Positions 9,950 through 19,339 of a stretch of DNA of 64,000 nucleotides are shown in pieces. A program made the position numbers and the translations under genes. Numbering within the stretch: the stretch's first letter is position 1; the number at the start of each line of letters is the position of its first letter. This DNA is from Anastatus disparis (lineage: Eukaryota; Arthropoda; Insecta; Hymenoptera; Eupelmidae), in NCBI GenBank assembly GCA_017163975.1, contig JAFFSR010000346.1, forward strand, positions 2,195,328 to 2,259,327, written 5' to 3'. The notes under the pieces are model-generated. The model was not told the DNA's origin and did no database searches. It saw only the letters and a list, made by a program, of their open reading frames with translations.

Positions 9950-10378
9950 GAGAATCGAGATACTGAGAATATTAATAAAGAGAATACCAATTTAGAGCAA
10001 AGAGAAACAGAGACAGAATTAAGAGATAAAAGAGAAACAATACTAAAAATAGTAACTGAGAGACAAACTGCTAAAGAACCTGTTCAGAGTATAAATCAGG
10101 ATCGTGAGATATCTCAGAATGCTGAAGAAAATCTATCTGAAGAGCATATAAGAGAAGCTGTAAGAGAGTTAGTGCAGCAATTGAATTTCTCGAACCGAGC
10201 TGTGAGCAGTGTTCCAGGTCCTGAAGTGGTTCCTGATCGGTCTGTTGAAGACGTTGCTTCACCTTCAACAGTCCAGGAGGGGGGAAAAGTCGTACCAAGT
10301 ACGACAGAGAAGAGAAATTCTGAGAATATACATAGAAAAGTTGCAGGATCGACGTCAGAGAATAGAAAATCGAGTTAG
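9950..10378 (+). pseudogene. gypsy gag-end/linker ORF, charged
   Basis: An open frame of about 140 codons runs from upstream of 9960 to a TAG at 10376-10378. It is rich in Glu, Arg, Asn and Thr (NRDTENINKENTNLEQRETE) and has a helical stretch EEHIREAVRELVQQLNF. Composition and position suggest the C-terminal part of gag or the gag-pol linker. No zinc knuckle is visible. The upstream start is lost at the junction with the opposing element. Confidence 0.5.
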
Positions 10379-11049
10379 GAGGAGAGAAATACCTAGCTTT
10401 ATTTGACCCAGGTGCGATGATTACATTAGTTGGGCCAAAGATTGGAGAGAAATTTCGAGACAGATTAAAACCTAGCAATTTATCAATTAAGACAGTAACT
10501 AGAGCCATATCAAAACTGTTGGGTGTACTAGAGGTCGTATTAGACGTTGATGGAGTAGTAAAACCCATGGAGCTCGAGGTTGCAAGACAAATGAAACACG
10601 ATATGGTTCTTGGTATGGATTTCCATAGAAAATGGGACCTAGAAGTAAAACTAGGTCAAAATTTATGGAGAGTTCCAGATGGAGAGTGGAGAAAATTTTC
10701 AAATCATCGTTCTGAGAGTAAAGCAGTTATTTTTGGAGAGTGCGCTGGGATAGTTGAAATCACAGAAGATCAAGAGAAAACAAATAAAGATTTGGCTAAG
10801 CGAATCCTACCACCACCATCAAAAGTACTAGGAATCACTACCTTAATAGAGCATCATATAGAGATCGAGCCTGGAGTTAGGCCGATTAAACAACGCCCAA
10901 GACGGATGTCACCATACAAACTTCAAGTGGCACAAGAAGAGGTCAAGAGAATGCTAGAGCAGAATATTATCGAGAAATCAGCGAGTGAATGGAGTAATGA
11001 GCCGGTAATTGTCATGAAACCTAATGGAAAGTATATATATATTCATTAA
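10375..11049 (+). pseudogene. gypsy aspartic protease and RT N-terminus
   Basis: The frame reads GGEKYLALFDPGAMITLVGP at about 10379-10438. This has the flap and strand layout of a retropepsin, but with DPG where DTG or DSG is usual. It continues through KHDMVLGMDFHRKWDLEV (second half of the protease fold) and a linker, then RT entry motifs: TLIEHHIEIEPGVRPIKQRP, RRMSPYKLQVAQEEVKRML and SEWSNEPVIVMKPNGK. The 210-codon frame from 10417 to 11049 has no stop, so decay is recent or mild. The gene is truncated at 11049 before RT catalytic motifs. It sits one frame off the upstream ORF. Confidence 0.8.
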
Positions 11050-11640
11050 GGTGAGTCTTCTATCTTAAATATTAAATAATTGAAAATTTAGAGTCAGTGC
11101 GCGTCGCCGTTTTGCTCGTCGTAATTAACGTCGGTTTTAGCCTCCATTATTAAACTTAATATTAATTTCACGGGTTAATTTGATTTTATTTAATTACAAT
11201 TAATCGGAAAGTTTATTAAGTCAAGTCAGAGCTCAATCACACAATTTTTTTTACACTTAGACAATTTTCGAGAAATTGTCGGGTAAAAAGGATGTTAAAT
11301 TTACTTCAATAAATATAGAGTGAAAATTACTTCTTTTTGTATTTTAGTTAAGTGTTATTTAAATGTTTATTAACATTGTGTTGTTATAAAATATATATAA
11401 ATTATTTGTTGCTGGTTTACATCGGTGGTTTCGTCATTGTTCCCTACGAAGACCCGATCAGAATCCACCCGAGAGAGTTGATTGCTAATAAATTCAAATT
11501 TTCTATTCAGAGTAGAATTTAAGAAAAAAATAATAAGTAAATTGCTATTTATTCAGAGGTGATACTGTAGAGTTGAAATAATAGTAACTGGGGGATAGGG
11601 AACAAATTCCCCCATTACAATATGTTTCGAAACAGAAAAA
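11050..11640. other. Unassigned, possibly LTR-derived
   Basis: No coding sequence is seen. A GC-richer phrase (GTTTCGTCATTGTTCCCTAC near 11428) and a GTCAGTGCGCGTCGCCG phrase near 11093 stand out from the AT-rich surroundings. They might belong to a gypsy LTR or untranslated region, but no LTR pair could be found in the window. Confidence 0.35.
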
Positions 11641-11995
11641 TATTAAGTTAGCATGAGATTCTTTTCAAATTTTGGTAATAATAATCAAAGTTTATTCCAA
11701 TTGGTTAACAATATAAAATAGTTTATTTTAATAAATATCACCAGATTTAAGAAAAAATCTTACGTTAGCTTTATAATATTTTTTACTTTGAAAACATATA
11801 CATAATAATATACTCTCTTGATTTCATTCAAGGTGATAAATCAAAATGAGACCAAATCATTTCGTTAAACTATTTAATTTTAATAAAACTGACCCTTACG
11901 TAGTTTCAATTCATGCATTTTATCAAAACAGGCTTATTGAAAATTAATTTAATTATAAATAAAATCAGTAATCTATTGTCATATATATAATATGT

Positions 11996-12053
<58 letters not shown>

Positions 12054-12619
12054 AAAAGTAGAAATTTTAAAGCTCTCATAATATTCTTTCTCATATGAGG
12101 TAATAAAGATCAAAATACATTTCAATTGATTGATATTATTAAAATAATACGCAGGTAATTTAAATAAATATTACCATATTTAAGAAAAAATCTTACGTTA
12201 ACTTTATAATTGCTTCTTATAGAATATACAAATAACAATATTCTACTGGCTCTATTTATAATTTATTCAACTTTCAATAGAATAGTTTTCATAAATTTCG
12301 TGCATCAAATCTTTGCAAGGGTAATTTTTATTAAAATTAAACAGTTTAATGAGATGGTTTGGTTATGTATATGACATTAACTAAATTCTGATTCATCATT
12401 TCAATAAAACCAGTAGAGTTTTGTCATACGTACGTTTTAAAGTGAATATTATAAAGCCAACAAGATTTTTTTTAAATCTCATCACATTGATTAAAATGAA
12501 AAAAATTTTAAAAAGAATCTAACGTTAGCTTTGTAATATTTTATACTTTTGCAACGTACATATGATAATACTTTATTGATTTCATTCAAGGTGATGAATC
12601 AAAATTTATTTAATATGAT

Positions 12620-13913
12620 CCCTATTGGAAAAAAAGTGAAAAAACTAAAGAAAACAGTTTATAACAGCAAGTAACAGCAGAAAAATGTCGGAAATGAGAC
12701 TAAGACAACAGTTAATAACTGTTTTTTTCAGTTATCTGCCAATATTATCAATTTTCTACAGTTATGTTCCGTTTTCTTTACTTTTTACGTGCGAGAAAAA
12801 AATATTTTTTCAACTTTCTTCACTTTTCTTTGTTTTAAAATAATTAATAACTGTTTTCTTCAGTTATCTGCCAATATTATGTTTTCTCCAGTTATGATCC
12901 GATTTCTTCACCTTTTACGTACGAGAAAAAAATATGTTTTCAACATTCTTCACTTTTCTTCGTTTTAAAACAGTTAATAACTGTTTTCTTCAGTTATCTG
13001 CCAATATTATCAGTTTTCTCCAGTTATACTCCGATTCTTCACTTTTTACGTGCGAGAAAAAAATATGTTTTCAACATTCTTCACTTTTCTCCGATTTAAA
13101 ACAGTTAATAACTGTTTTCTTCAGTTATTTGCCAATATTATCAGTTTTCTCCAGTTATGCTCCGATTTCTTCACTTTTTACGTGCGAGAAAAAAATATGT
13201 TTTCAATATTCTTCACTTTTCTCCGATTTAAAACAGTTGATAACTGTTTTCTTCAGTTATTTGCCAATATTATCAATTTTCTCCAGTTATGCTCCGATTT
13301 CTTCACTTTTTACGTGCGAGAAAAAAATAATTTTTCAATTTTCTTCACTTTTCTTTTAAAGCAGTTAATAACTGTTTCCTTCAGTTACAGAAACAATTTT
13401 TGTTTAACTTCCTTAATTTTTCTTCGTTTTTAAAACGTTATGTAATTGTTGTCTTTAGTTTTCTTAAGATTTTTTTACTTTTCAACAGTTGTATTCAGAA
13501 TATAACTGTTGTCTACAGTTTTCTTCACTTATCAACAGTTGTGTTCAGAATACAACCGCTTTTTGCAGTTTCCTCCAGATTTCTTCACTTTTCAACAGGT
13601 GTGTTCGGAATATAACTGTTTTCTGCAATTTTCTTCGGATTTCTTCACTTTTTCAATGGTTTTTATATTTGAAAAAAAATGTTTAAAAATGAATATAATT
13701 GTTTATAATTGCAGATAATTGTATTGAACTGTAGAAAACTGATAAAAACTGAAGAAATCTGAAGAAATCAGAAGATAACTGTTGTCTTCGTCTCAATTCC
13801 AACATTTTTCAACAGTTAATTTCCGTTTTCTCCAGTTTTACCTATTTTCTTCAGTATTTTCCTTATTTTTTCAGTTATTAACTGTTGTCTGTATTAATTT
13901 TTTTCCGCTAGGG
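12620..13913. mobile_element. TIR-bounded element filled with minisatellite
   Basis: The left end reads CCCTATTGGAAAAAAAGT. The reverse complement of the right end reads CCCTAGCGGAAAAAAATT, giving an 18-bp inverted repeat with three mismatches. The interior is tandem repeats. The right half of the neighbouring duplicated block (near 15135-15180) looks like the empty site: AATATGAT continues directly into the sequence that follows 13913 here. The exact target duplication is ambiguous (AT or none). No coding sequence is present, so it would be a non-autonomous transposon. Confidence 0.6.
12665..13395. repeat. ~131-bp tandem repeat, about 5.5 copies
   Basis: The phrase ACGTGCGAGAAAAAAATA recurs at 12787, 12917, 13048, 13180 and 13312, so the period is 130-132 bp. 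Each unit also carries CAGTTATCTGCCAATATTAT and AACAGTTAATAACTGTTTTC, the latter a short palindrome. From 13460 to 13640 a shorter related unit of about 60 bp continues. Open frames here are repeat artefacts. Confidence 0.85.
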
Positions 13914-14064
13914 ATATACGAGACTAAATCATTTCATTAAACTATTTAATTTTAATAAAACTGACCCTTGCGTAGTCTCAATTCATGCATTTTATTAAAA
14001 CAGGCTTATTGAAAATTAATTTAATTATAAATAAAATCAGTAAAGTATTGTCATATATATAATA

Positions 14065-14122
<58 letters not shown>

Positions 14123-14407
14123 TTAAAAGTAGAAATTTTAAAACTTACATAATATTCTTTCTTATATGAGGTAATAAAGATCAAAATACATTTCAATTGG
14201 TTGATATTATTAAAACAATACGCAGTAGGTCATTTAAATAAATATCATATTTAAGAAAAAATCTTACGTTAACCTTATAATTGCTTCTTATGCTACAAAT
14301 AATAATATTCTACTGGTTCTATTTATAATTTATTCAACTTTCAATAGAATAGTTTTCATAAATTTCGTACATCAAATCTTCGCAAGGGTAATTTTTATTA
14401 AAATTAA

Positions 14408-14807
14408 GAGTCAGCCGTATACCGACACAGTTACCTGTTTTACCGAATCTATTTAAAATTTATTTTTTATAAAAACTAATAGCTTCAGGCAGAAATAAAG
14501 AGATGGTTTCGATTCGTGTAATAGAAAGCAATATTTTCTCTGATAAGAATAATTTAATTCCACCGCTTTATTTTCAAGAAAAGTTGAAATAACTTTAAAA
14601 TCTCATTATTTGACACTAATTTCTAATTTTTTAAGTTATTCCAACTTTTCTTAAAAACGAAGCAATAAAATTAATTCATACTAATCAAAGAAAATATTAC
14701 ATTTTATTAAACACATCGAAACCATCTCTTTATTTTTGCCTCTTGTTGCTAATTTTGGGAAAAAAGTCAATTTTTTAATTAGAAAAGGACAGAGATACAG
14801 CGGACTC
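14408..14807. mobile_element. 400-bp MITE with TTAA target duplication
   Basis: The element starts GAGTCAGCCGTAT and ends ATACAGCGGACTC, flanked by TTAA at 14404-14407 and 14808-14811. The first copy of the surrounding repeat (near 12337-12345) has an uninterrupted AAAATTAAACAG, which is the empty site with one TTAA. Internal phrases such as AATATTTTCTCTGATAAGAA are inverted in the right half, so the whole is a long imperfect hairpin. TTAA targeting points to piggyBac-type mobilisation. It is related to the element at 37570. Confidence 0.85.
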
Positions 14808-15189
14808 TTAAACAGTTTAATGAGATGGTTTGGTTATGTATATCACATTAACTAAATTCTGATTCTTCGTTTCAATAAAACCAGTAGAGTTTTGTCATAT
14901 GTACGTTTTGAAAGTAAATATTATAAAGCTAACAAAATTTTTTTTAAATCTCATCATATTGATTAAAATGAATAATTTTATACTTTTTCAATATCGTTAA
15001 CCAATTGGAATGAATTTTGATAATTATTACCAGATTTTAAAAAGAATTTTATGTTAACTTTATCATTCTTACTTTTGAGGTATACATATAAGAATACTAT
15101 ATTGGTTTTATTGAAACGATGAATCAGAATTTACTTAATATGATATTCATGACAAAATCATCTTATTAATTAACTGTTTAATTTTAATG

Positions 15190-15474
15190 ATGCAATCACC
15201 TTACTATATTATTATTATTACTTCAATTATTAGTTGGCAAATTAAATTAAAAATAGATTCGTATATAAGATTTTTAGATCTATATTTTATTGAATAATTT
15301 CACAATTTTATAACGGATTTATTAAAAATTTAAATCATAATTTTTAGATAGTCATTTCACAAATTTTCTTAGTTTATTTTCAAATTTTATGTTGAATATA
15401 CACTTTACTAACAAAATTAAAAACTTTTTATTTTAAGATAGTACTTGGGAACATTAAACAAATTTTAATTTTTT
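15190..15474. other. AT-rich spacer before Helitron remnant
   Basis: Nothing was recognised except a pyrimidine-rich stretch ending TTTTTTTTGCAG at about 15469-15480, which resembles a splice acceptor just before Helitron coding sequence. An intron in the ancestral Helitron gene is possible. Confidence 0.4.
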
Positions 15475-15480
15475 TTGCAG

Positions 15481-16400
15481 GTATTACAGTTCATGATCCA
15501 AGAGGGTGTTGTGAGGCTGACTATTGGAGAATTTTTAAAAGACAATTTTAAGGAAAAATAAACTTCAATGACAGGCACCCTGGTCCTTATTGTTTCAAAA
15601 TACAGGGACAAATTTACTATCAAATAAATACTGCTTTACAGCCAGAAATAAATGAAAAACCTTCTTATGGACAACTTTATATTGTTGATTCCAATGAACC
15701 AATAGAGCATCGAATGAAAGCTTTCGATGCAGATATACACTTAGATATCGTGAAAATGCTTGAAAACATCATGGGAACATATAATATTTTTGCTCAATCA
15801 TATGAAATAATGGGCGATGAATTAAGAAAACAAACAGACTGTCAATCAGACAAAGAACTACAATTAATTTTTTCTTTAAAACCAGGAGTAGATAGAAGAC
15901 GTTATAATTTTCAAAGGACTAATGAAGTTGCTGCTATATTTTCTACTACTGCTGATGGAGAAATACCTGAAGCTTTTGTTATTTTACGAAACAAAAATAC
16001 GAAAGAATTAAAACAAGTAAGTGCAATGGATCCAAATGTTGAACCATGGATATATCCTTTATTTTATCCACATGGTTCCAGAGGATGGCATAAGGATTTG
16101 CAAAAAAAAGATAGTAAAAGAATATCTAGAGCAGCTTATATTTAATATAAAATTTCAATAAGAAAAAACTTTAATGTTTCCATCAGGGGACAGCGCTTAT
16201 TTCAACAATATTTAGTTGATTCTTACGTCAAAATTGAGAGGGATCGTATAGAATACTGCAAGTCTCATCAGTCAGAATTACGAGTTGCACCTTTGTAAGA
16301 ACAAAGGTGTGATGGATTATTTAGAAAAAAAAGTCATGACAATGAAAACGCAAGAGTGGGTAAATCCAAATTTCACCTTCGACTTTTGTTGGATCTCCTC
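15481..16400 (+). pseudogene. Helitron RepHel, N-terminal (Helitron-like N) region
   Basis: Coding-like sequence begins right after the acceptor-like TTGCAG. It includes HPGPYCFKIQGQIYYQI, then a 143-codon open frame (15714-16145) with NEPIEHRMKAFDADIHLDI, VDRRRYNFQRTNEVAAIF and EPWIYPLFYPHGSRGW, all typical of the region before Rep. After a TAA at 16145 the phrase GQRLFQQYLVDSYVKIERDR continues in another frame. A further break near 16295 leads into the next segment. No catalytic residues lie here. Confidence 0.8.
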
Positions 16401-16405
16401 GTTAT

Positions 16406-17824
16406 ATGTTACAATGTTACCATGATGCTATGTCTCAAACACAGAAAAAAGAAAAACTTGATTTATTCATTACAATGACTTGTAATCCACGCTGGAAAGA
16501 AATAGAAAATAATTCATTACCAGGTCAGCAACCTTCAGATAGACCTGATCTTTGTACACGAGTATTCAATTTAAAAAAAGATGCATTGCTCGATTTTGTT
16601 ATAAAAGATAAATTTTTTGGGGAGGTAGCAACATAAATTTATGTGATTGAATTCCAAAAACGTGGATTACCTCATTGTCATATATTGATAACATTATCTC
16701 AACAATGCAAACTTGATAATACACAAAAAATTGATAATTTCATATCTGCTGAAATACCTGATCCTGACTCTAATTCTGAGTTACATGATATTATTATGAA
16801 AAATATGATACATGGACCTTGTGGAGATTGGTGTATGGTTAACAATAGATGTTCTAAAAAATTTCCAAAGCAATTTCAAACCGAAACTATTATTGATGGT
16901 AATAGTTTTGCAATTTATCATCGAAGAGATACTGGCAAAAAATACATGCGTCCTAATAATTATGAAGTTGATAATCGTCCCGTAGTCCCTTACTGTCCAA
17001 TATTGTCTTTGACGTTTAATTGCCACATTGATTGTGAAATTTGTTCGTCTATACAATCTATTAAATATTTGCATAAATATATATACAAAGGACACGATGC
17101 TGCAAATGTTATTATTACAAATGCATTTGATGATGTGCTTATTGAACATGACTTAATAAAACAATTTATAGAAACTCGATATGTTGGTCCAGCAGAAGCA
17201 GTTTGGAGAATTTCATCTAGACCATTACATGATAAAAGTCATGTTATCATACGTTTACCATTACATCTTTCAGATTTACAGAATTTAACTATTCACACTA
17301 GCCGAAATGATCCAGAAATGTATGATGTATTAGAAAAAATAACCATGTTGATGGATTATTTTGCTCTTAATGAACGAGATGCAGAAGCTCGTAATTATTT
17401 ATATGTCAATATCCTTACGAATTACGTATTTAATACTAAAAAAATTGATGGAAAGAAAGAGAGTAAATGGGAAAAAAGAAAAAGATTTACAAATTGTATT
17501 GGTCGCATATATACCGTAAGTCCAACACAAGTTGAGTTATTTCATTTAAGAATTTTACTAATGAGAATTAAAGGACCAACAAGTTTTGAAAATTTAAGAA
17601 CAGTGAATGGAAAAATTGAGGAAACTTTTACAGATGCATGCTTGGCTCATGGCTTTATTGAAAACGATCAAGAATGGGCAAATGCAATGAACAAAGCCAC
17701 AGTTTTTATGATGCCAAGACAGCTTCGAAGTTTATTTGTACGAATTTTAATGTATTGCAATCCATTAGAACCAAACAAACTGGGAATATTTCAAAGATTA
17801 TATGTCAGAAGATTTCACACGTAA
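16406..17824 (+). pseudogene. Helitron HUH Rep endonuclease domain
   Basis: Rep nicks and joins single strands during rolling-circle transposition. The frame opens with LFITMTCNPRWKEIE, a conserved Helitron block, and meets an in-frame TAA at 16634-16636. In the same frame it continues with FQKRGLPHCHILI, whose HCH is the metal-binding HUH motif. Further on, IKYLHKYIYKGHD provides the paired Tyr (YxxxY) nucleophiles. The 393-codon run then stays open to 17822-17824, including RYVGPAEAVWRI. A frameshift near 17795 moves the continuation to another frame. All catalytic residues are present, so a single stop and the downstream break are the main lesions in this part. Confidence 0.85.
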
Positions 17825-18359
17825 TTTTGAACAAGATAGATATTTAAAAGCAGTTATTGATATTTAATCTATTCTTCAACGGGAAAGTGAATCTATAACT
17901 GATTTTCCACAACTCCAATACCTGATGCAATTAATTAATGAGATTTCCCCAGAAAATAACATTAACCATATCAATACTGAAGATTATTTGACTATTGGTC
18001 ATCAACGAATGAATAAATTAAATGAAAGACAAAAAATGATAGCTGATAAAATTTTAAATGTAGTATTCAATGGTAATTGTGATGATCCAACAGAAACTGA
18101 TTCTTGCTTTTTTATTGATGGTCCAGGAGGCTCGGGTAAGACATTTTTATATGAACGTCTTTGGTATATTTTTAGTGGTAATAATAAAAATGTCTGCATG
18201 ATAGCTTTCACAGGCATTGCTGCTACATTACTTCCGAAAGGTAAAACTGTACACAAAATATTTTTATTACCAGTACCATTGCTTTCAGACTCATCTTCAA
18301 ATATTAAATTAGAATCACAAGAAGCTGCTTATTTAAAATCCGTAGATGTATTTATTTGA
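17800..18359 (+). pseudogene. Helitron Pif1-like helicase, N-terminal part
   Basis: After the frameshift the continuation reads NFEQDRYLKAVIDI, a stop, then ITDFPQLQYL. An open frame of 144 codons (17925-18356) follows. It has LNERQKMIADKIL and the Walker A loop in FFIDGPGGSGKTFLYERL, then MIAFTGIAATLLPKGKTVH (motif Ia). It stops at 18357-18359 shortly after KSVDVFI, before the Walker B DE box is complete. The central helicase motifs are missing. Confidence 0.85.
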
Positions 18360-18675
18360 AATATTGACTGGTAATAAAAAAGAAGAAATAGTATTTATAC
18401 ATCGTATTACTTTGTACACATCATAATCTGATTATATATTTGTTTTTAAAAGGAGACCATTCCCCATTAAGGTAGCTTTTGCAATGACAATCAACAAGGC
18501 TCAAGGTCAAACATTTGAAAAAATTGGGATAGATTTAAGAAAAGAAGTTTTTAATCATGGTCAGTTATATGTGGCTTTATCACGAGTTCGCTCATGGAAT
18601 TCATTAAGAATTTATTTAAATAATTCCAACAAAACAAATATCAAGAATTACGTATTTAAAGAATTATATTTGTAA
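18360..18675 (+). pseudogene. Helitron helicase, C-terminal motifs V-VI
   Basis: A short linker with frame breaks (KRRPFPIKVAF at about 18450-18480) leads to AMTINKAQGQTFEKIGIDLR, then LYVALSRVRSWNSLRIYL, the conserved C-terminal helicase motifs of Pif1/Helitron proteins, ending at 18673-18675. Only about 60 bases separate this from the Walker A part, so several hundred codons carrying motifs II-IV were deleted. Confidence 0.85.
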
Positions 18676-19227
18676 TTTTTTAATCATTTTCATTTTTTCA
18701 AAAGCTATTAAAAAAATGATTTTAATTAATCTTTATTTACTTTTCAAATTTATTAAGTAATATATTTTTAAGCCGAAAGAATCTGATTGCAATATATTGG
18801 AATATGATTTTATTATTGTGAATTTATTATTTATTCAGTAATAAAAATCTAAATTATTAAATCAAACCCACATAAAAATAATTTTTTAGAAAAACTTAAT
18901 AATTGTGAATAAACTTAATATTGTTGATTGTCATTAACTGTTATTGATGTCTCAATTTCGGAAGTTAATTATAGTTATCAACAGTAACTGACAGTTGTTC
19001 ACAGATTCTAACAGTTATTAACAGTTACCAATAATTATTAAAAAAAATTCTTTCCATTTGGGAATAAATGAAGAACATGTCGATAGCGCGTTTATATTTG
19101 AAAAAACGATGAAATTTAAATTTTCAATAAAAATTAGAAGGAAATTGGCGATTGAACGACACTGCAGCGCCAAAACCTCACACCAATTTCCATAAGGTGG
19201 CAAAATTAGGAATCCTTCTAAGAATTG

Positions 19228-19285
<58 letters not shown>

Positions 19286-19317
19286 TTACTAACCTGGGTT
19301 CTCTTAGACAGCTTCTA
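18676..19317. other. Non-coding spacer with CAGTTA-type repeats and TA run
   Basis: AT-rich. Between 18920 and 19040 short AACAGTTATTAACAGTTA phrases occur, similar to those in the minisatellite at 12.7-13.9 kb. A TA microsatellite spans about 19231-19281. A candidate TA target dinucleotide at 19316-19317 precedes the satellite element. No gene was seen. Confidence 0.6.
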
Positions 19318-19339
19318 CACTGAAAAAAAAATTTAGTTA

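Larger units (their letters stand above)
9950..11049 (+). mobile_element. Second Ty3/gypsy fragment (gag end, protease, RT entry)
   Basis: A + strand gypsy piece lies head to head with the minus-strand element. It contains the end of an upstream polar ORF, a frameshift near 10375, a retropepsin-like domain and the start of RT. It stops abruptly where NGKYIYIH replaces the expected NGKxRxCxDxR, at a short TATATATATT run (11032-11042), so the 3' part of pol is missing. Confidence 0.8.
11640..15190. repeat. Diverged repeat block, two copies flanking a minisatellite element
   Basis: The segment 11830-12620 closely matches 13914-15135. Both carry GGCTTATTGAAAATTAATTT, a TA run, AGAAAAAATCTTACGTTA and AACAGTTTAATGAGATGGTT in the same order. 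The phrase AAATCTTACGTTAGC or its variants recurs near 11747, 12180, 12515, 14249 and 15039. That suggests an older tandem of roughly 0.35-0.45 kb units. The second copy has gained the TTAA MITE at 14408. TA microsatellites lie at about 11981-12050 and 14053-14119. No genes were seen. Confidence 0.7.
15475..18675 (+). mobile_element. Helitron remnant (Rep/helicase)
   Basis: Successive + strand frames encode the N-terminal Helitron domain, the HUH Rep endonuclease and pieces of a Pif1-type helicase. The order is that of a RepHel protein of about 1,400 residues, but the middle of the helicase is deleted and there are at least four frame breaks. I could not find the 5' TC or 3' CTRR ends with the terminal hairpin. 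Confidence 0.85.

Noticed and set aside
12934..13718. Overlapping + strand open frames of 65-141 codons
   Set aside because: They come from the frame-neutral 131-bp tandem repeat with Phe/Ser-rich translation that simply repeats; no start context or family.
11906..14196. Minus-strand ORFs encoding Tyr-Ile repeats
   Set aside because: They are translations of TA microsatellites at about 11981-12050 and 14053-14119.
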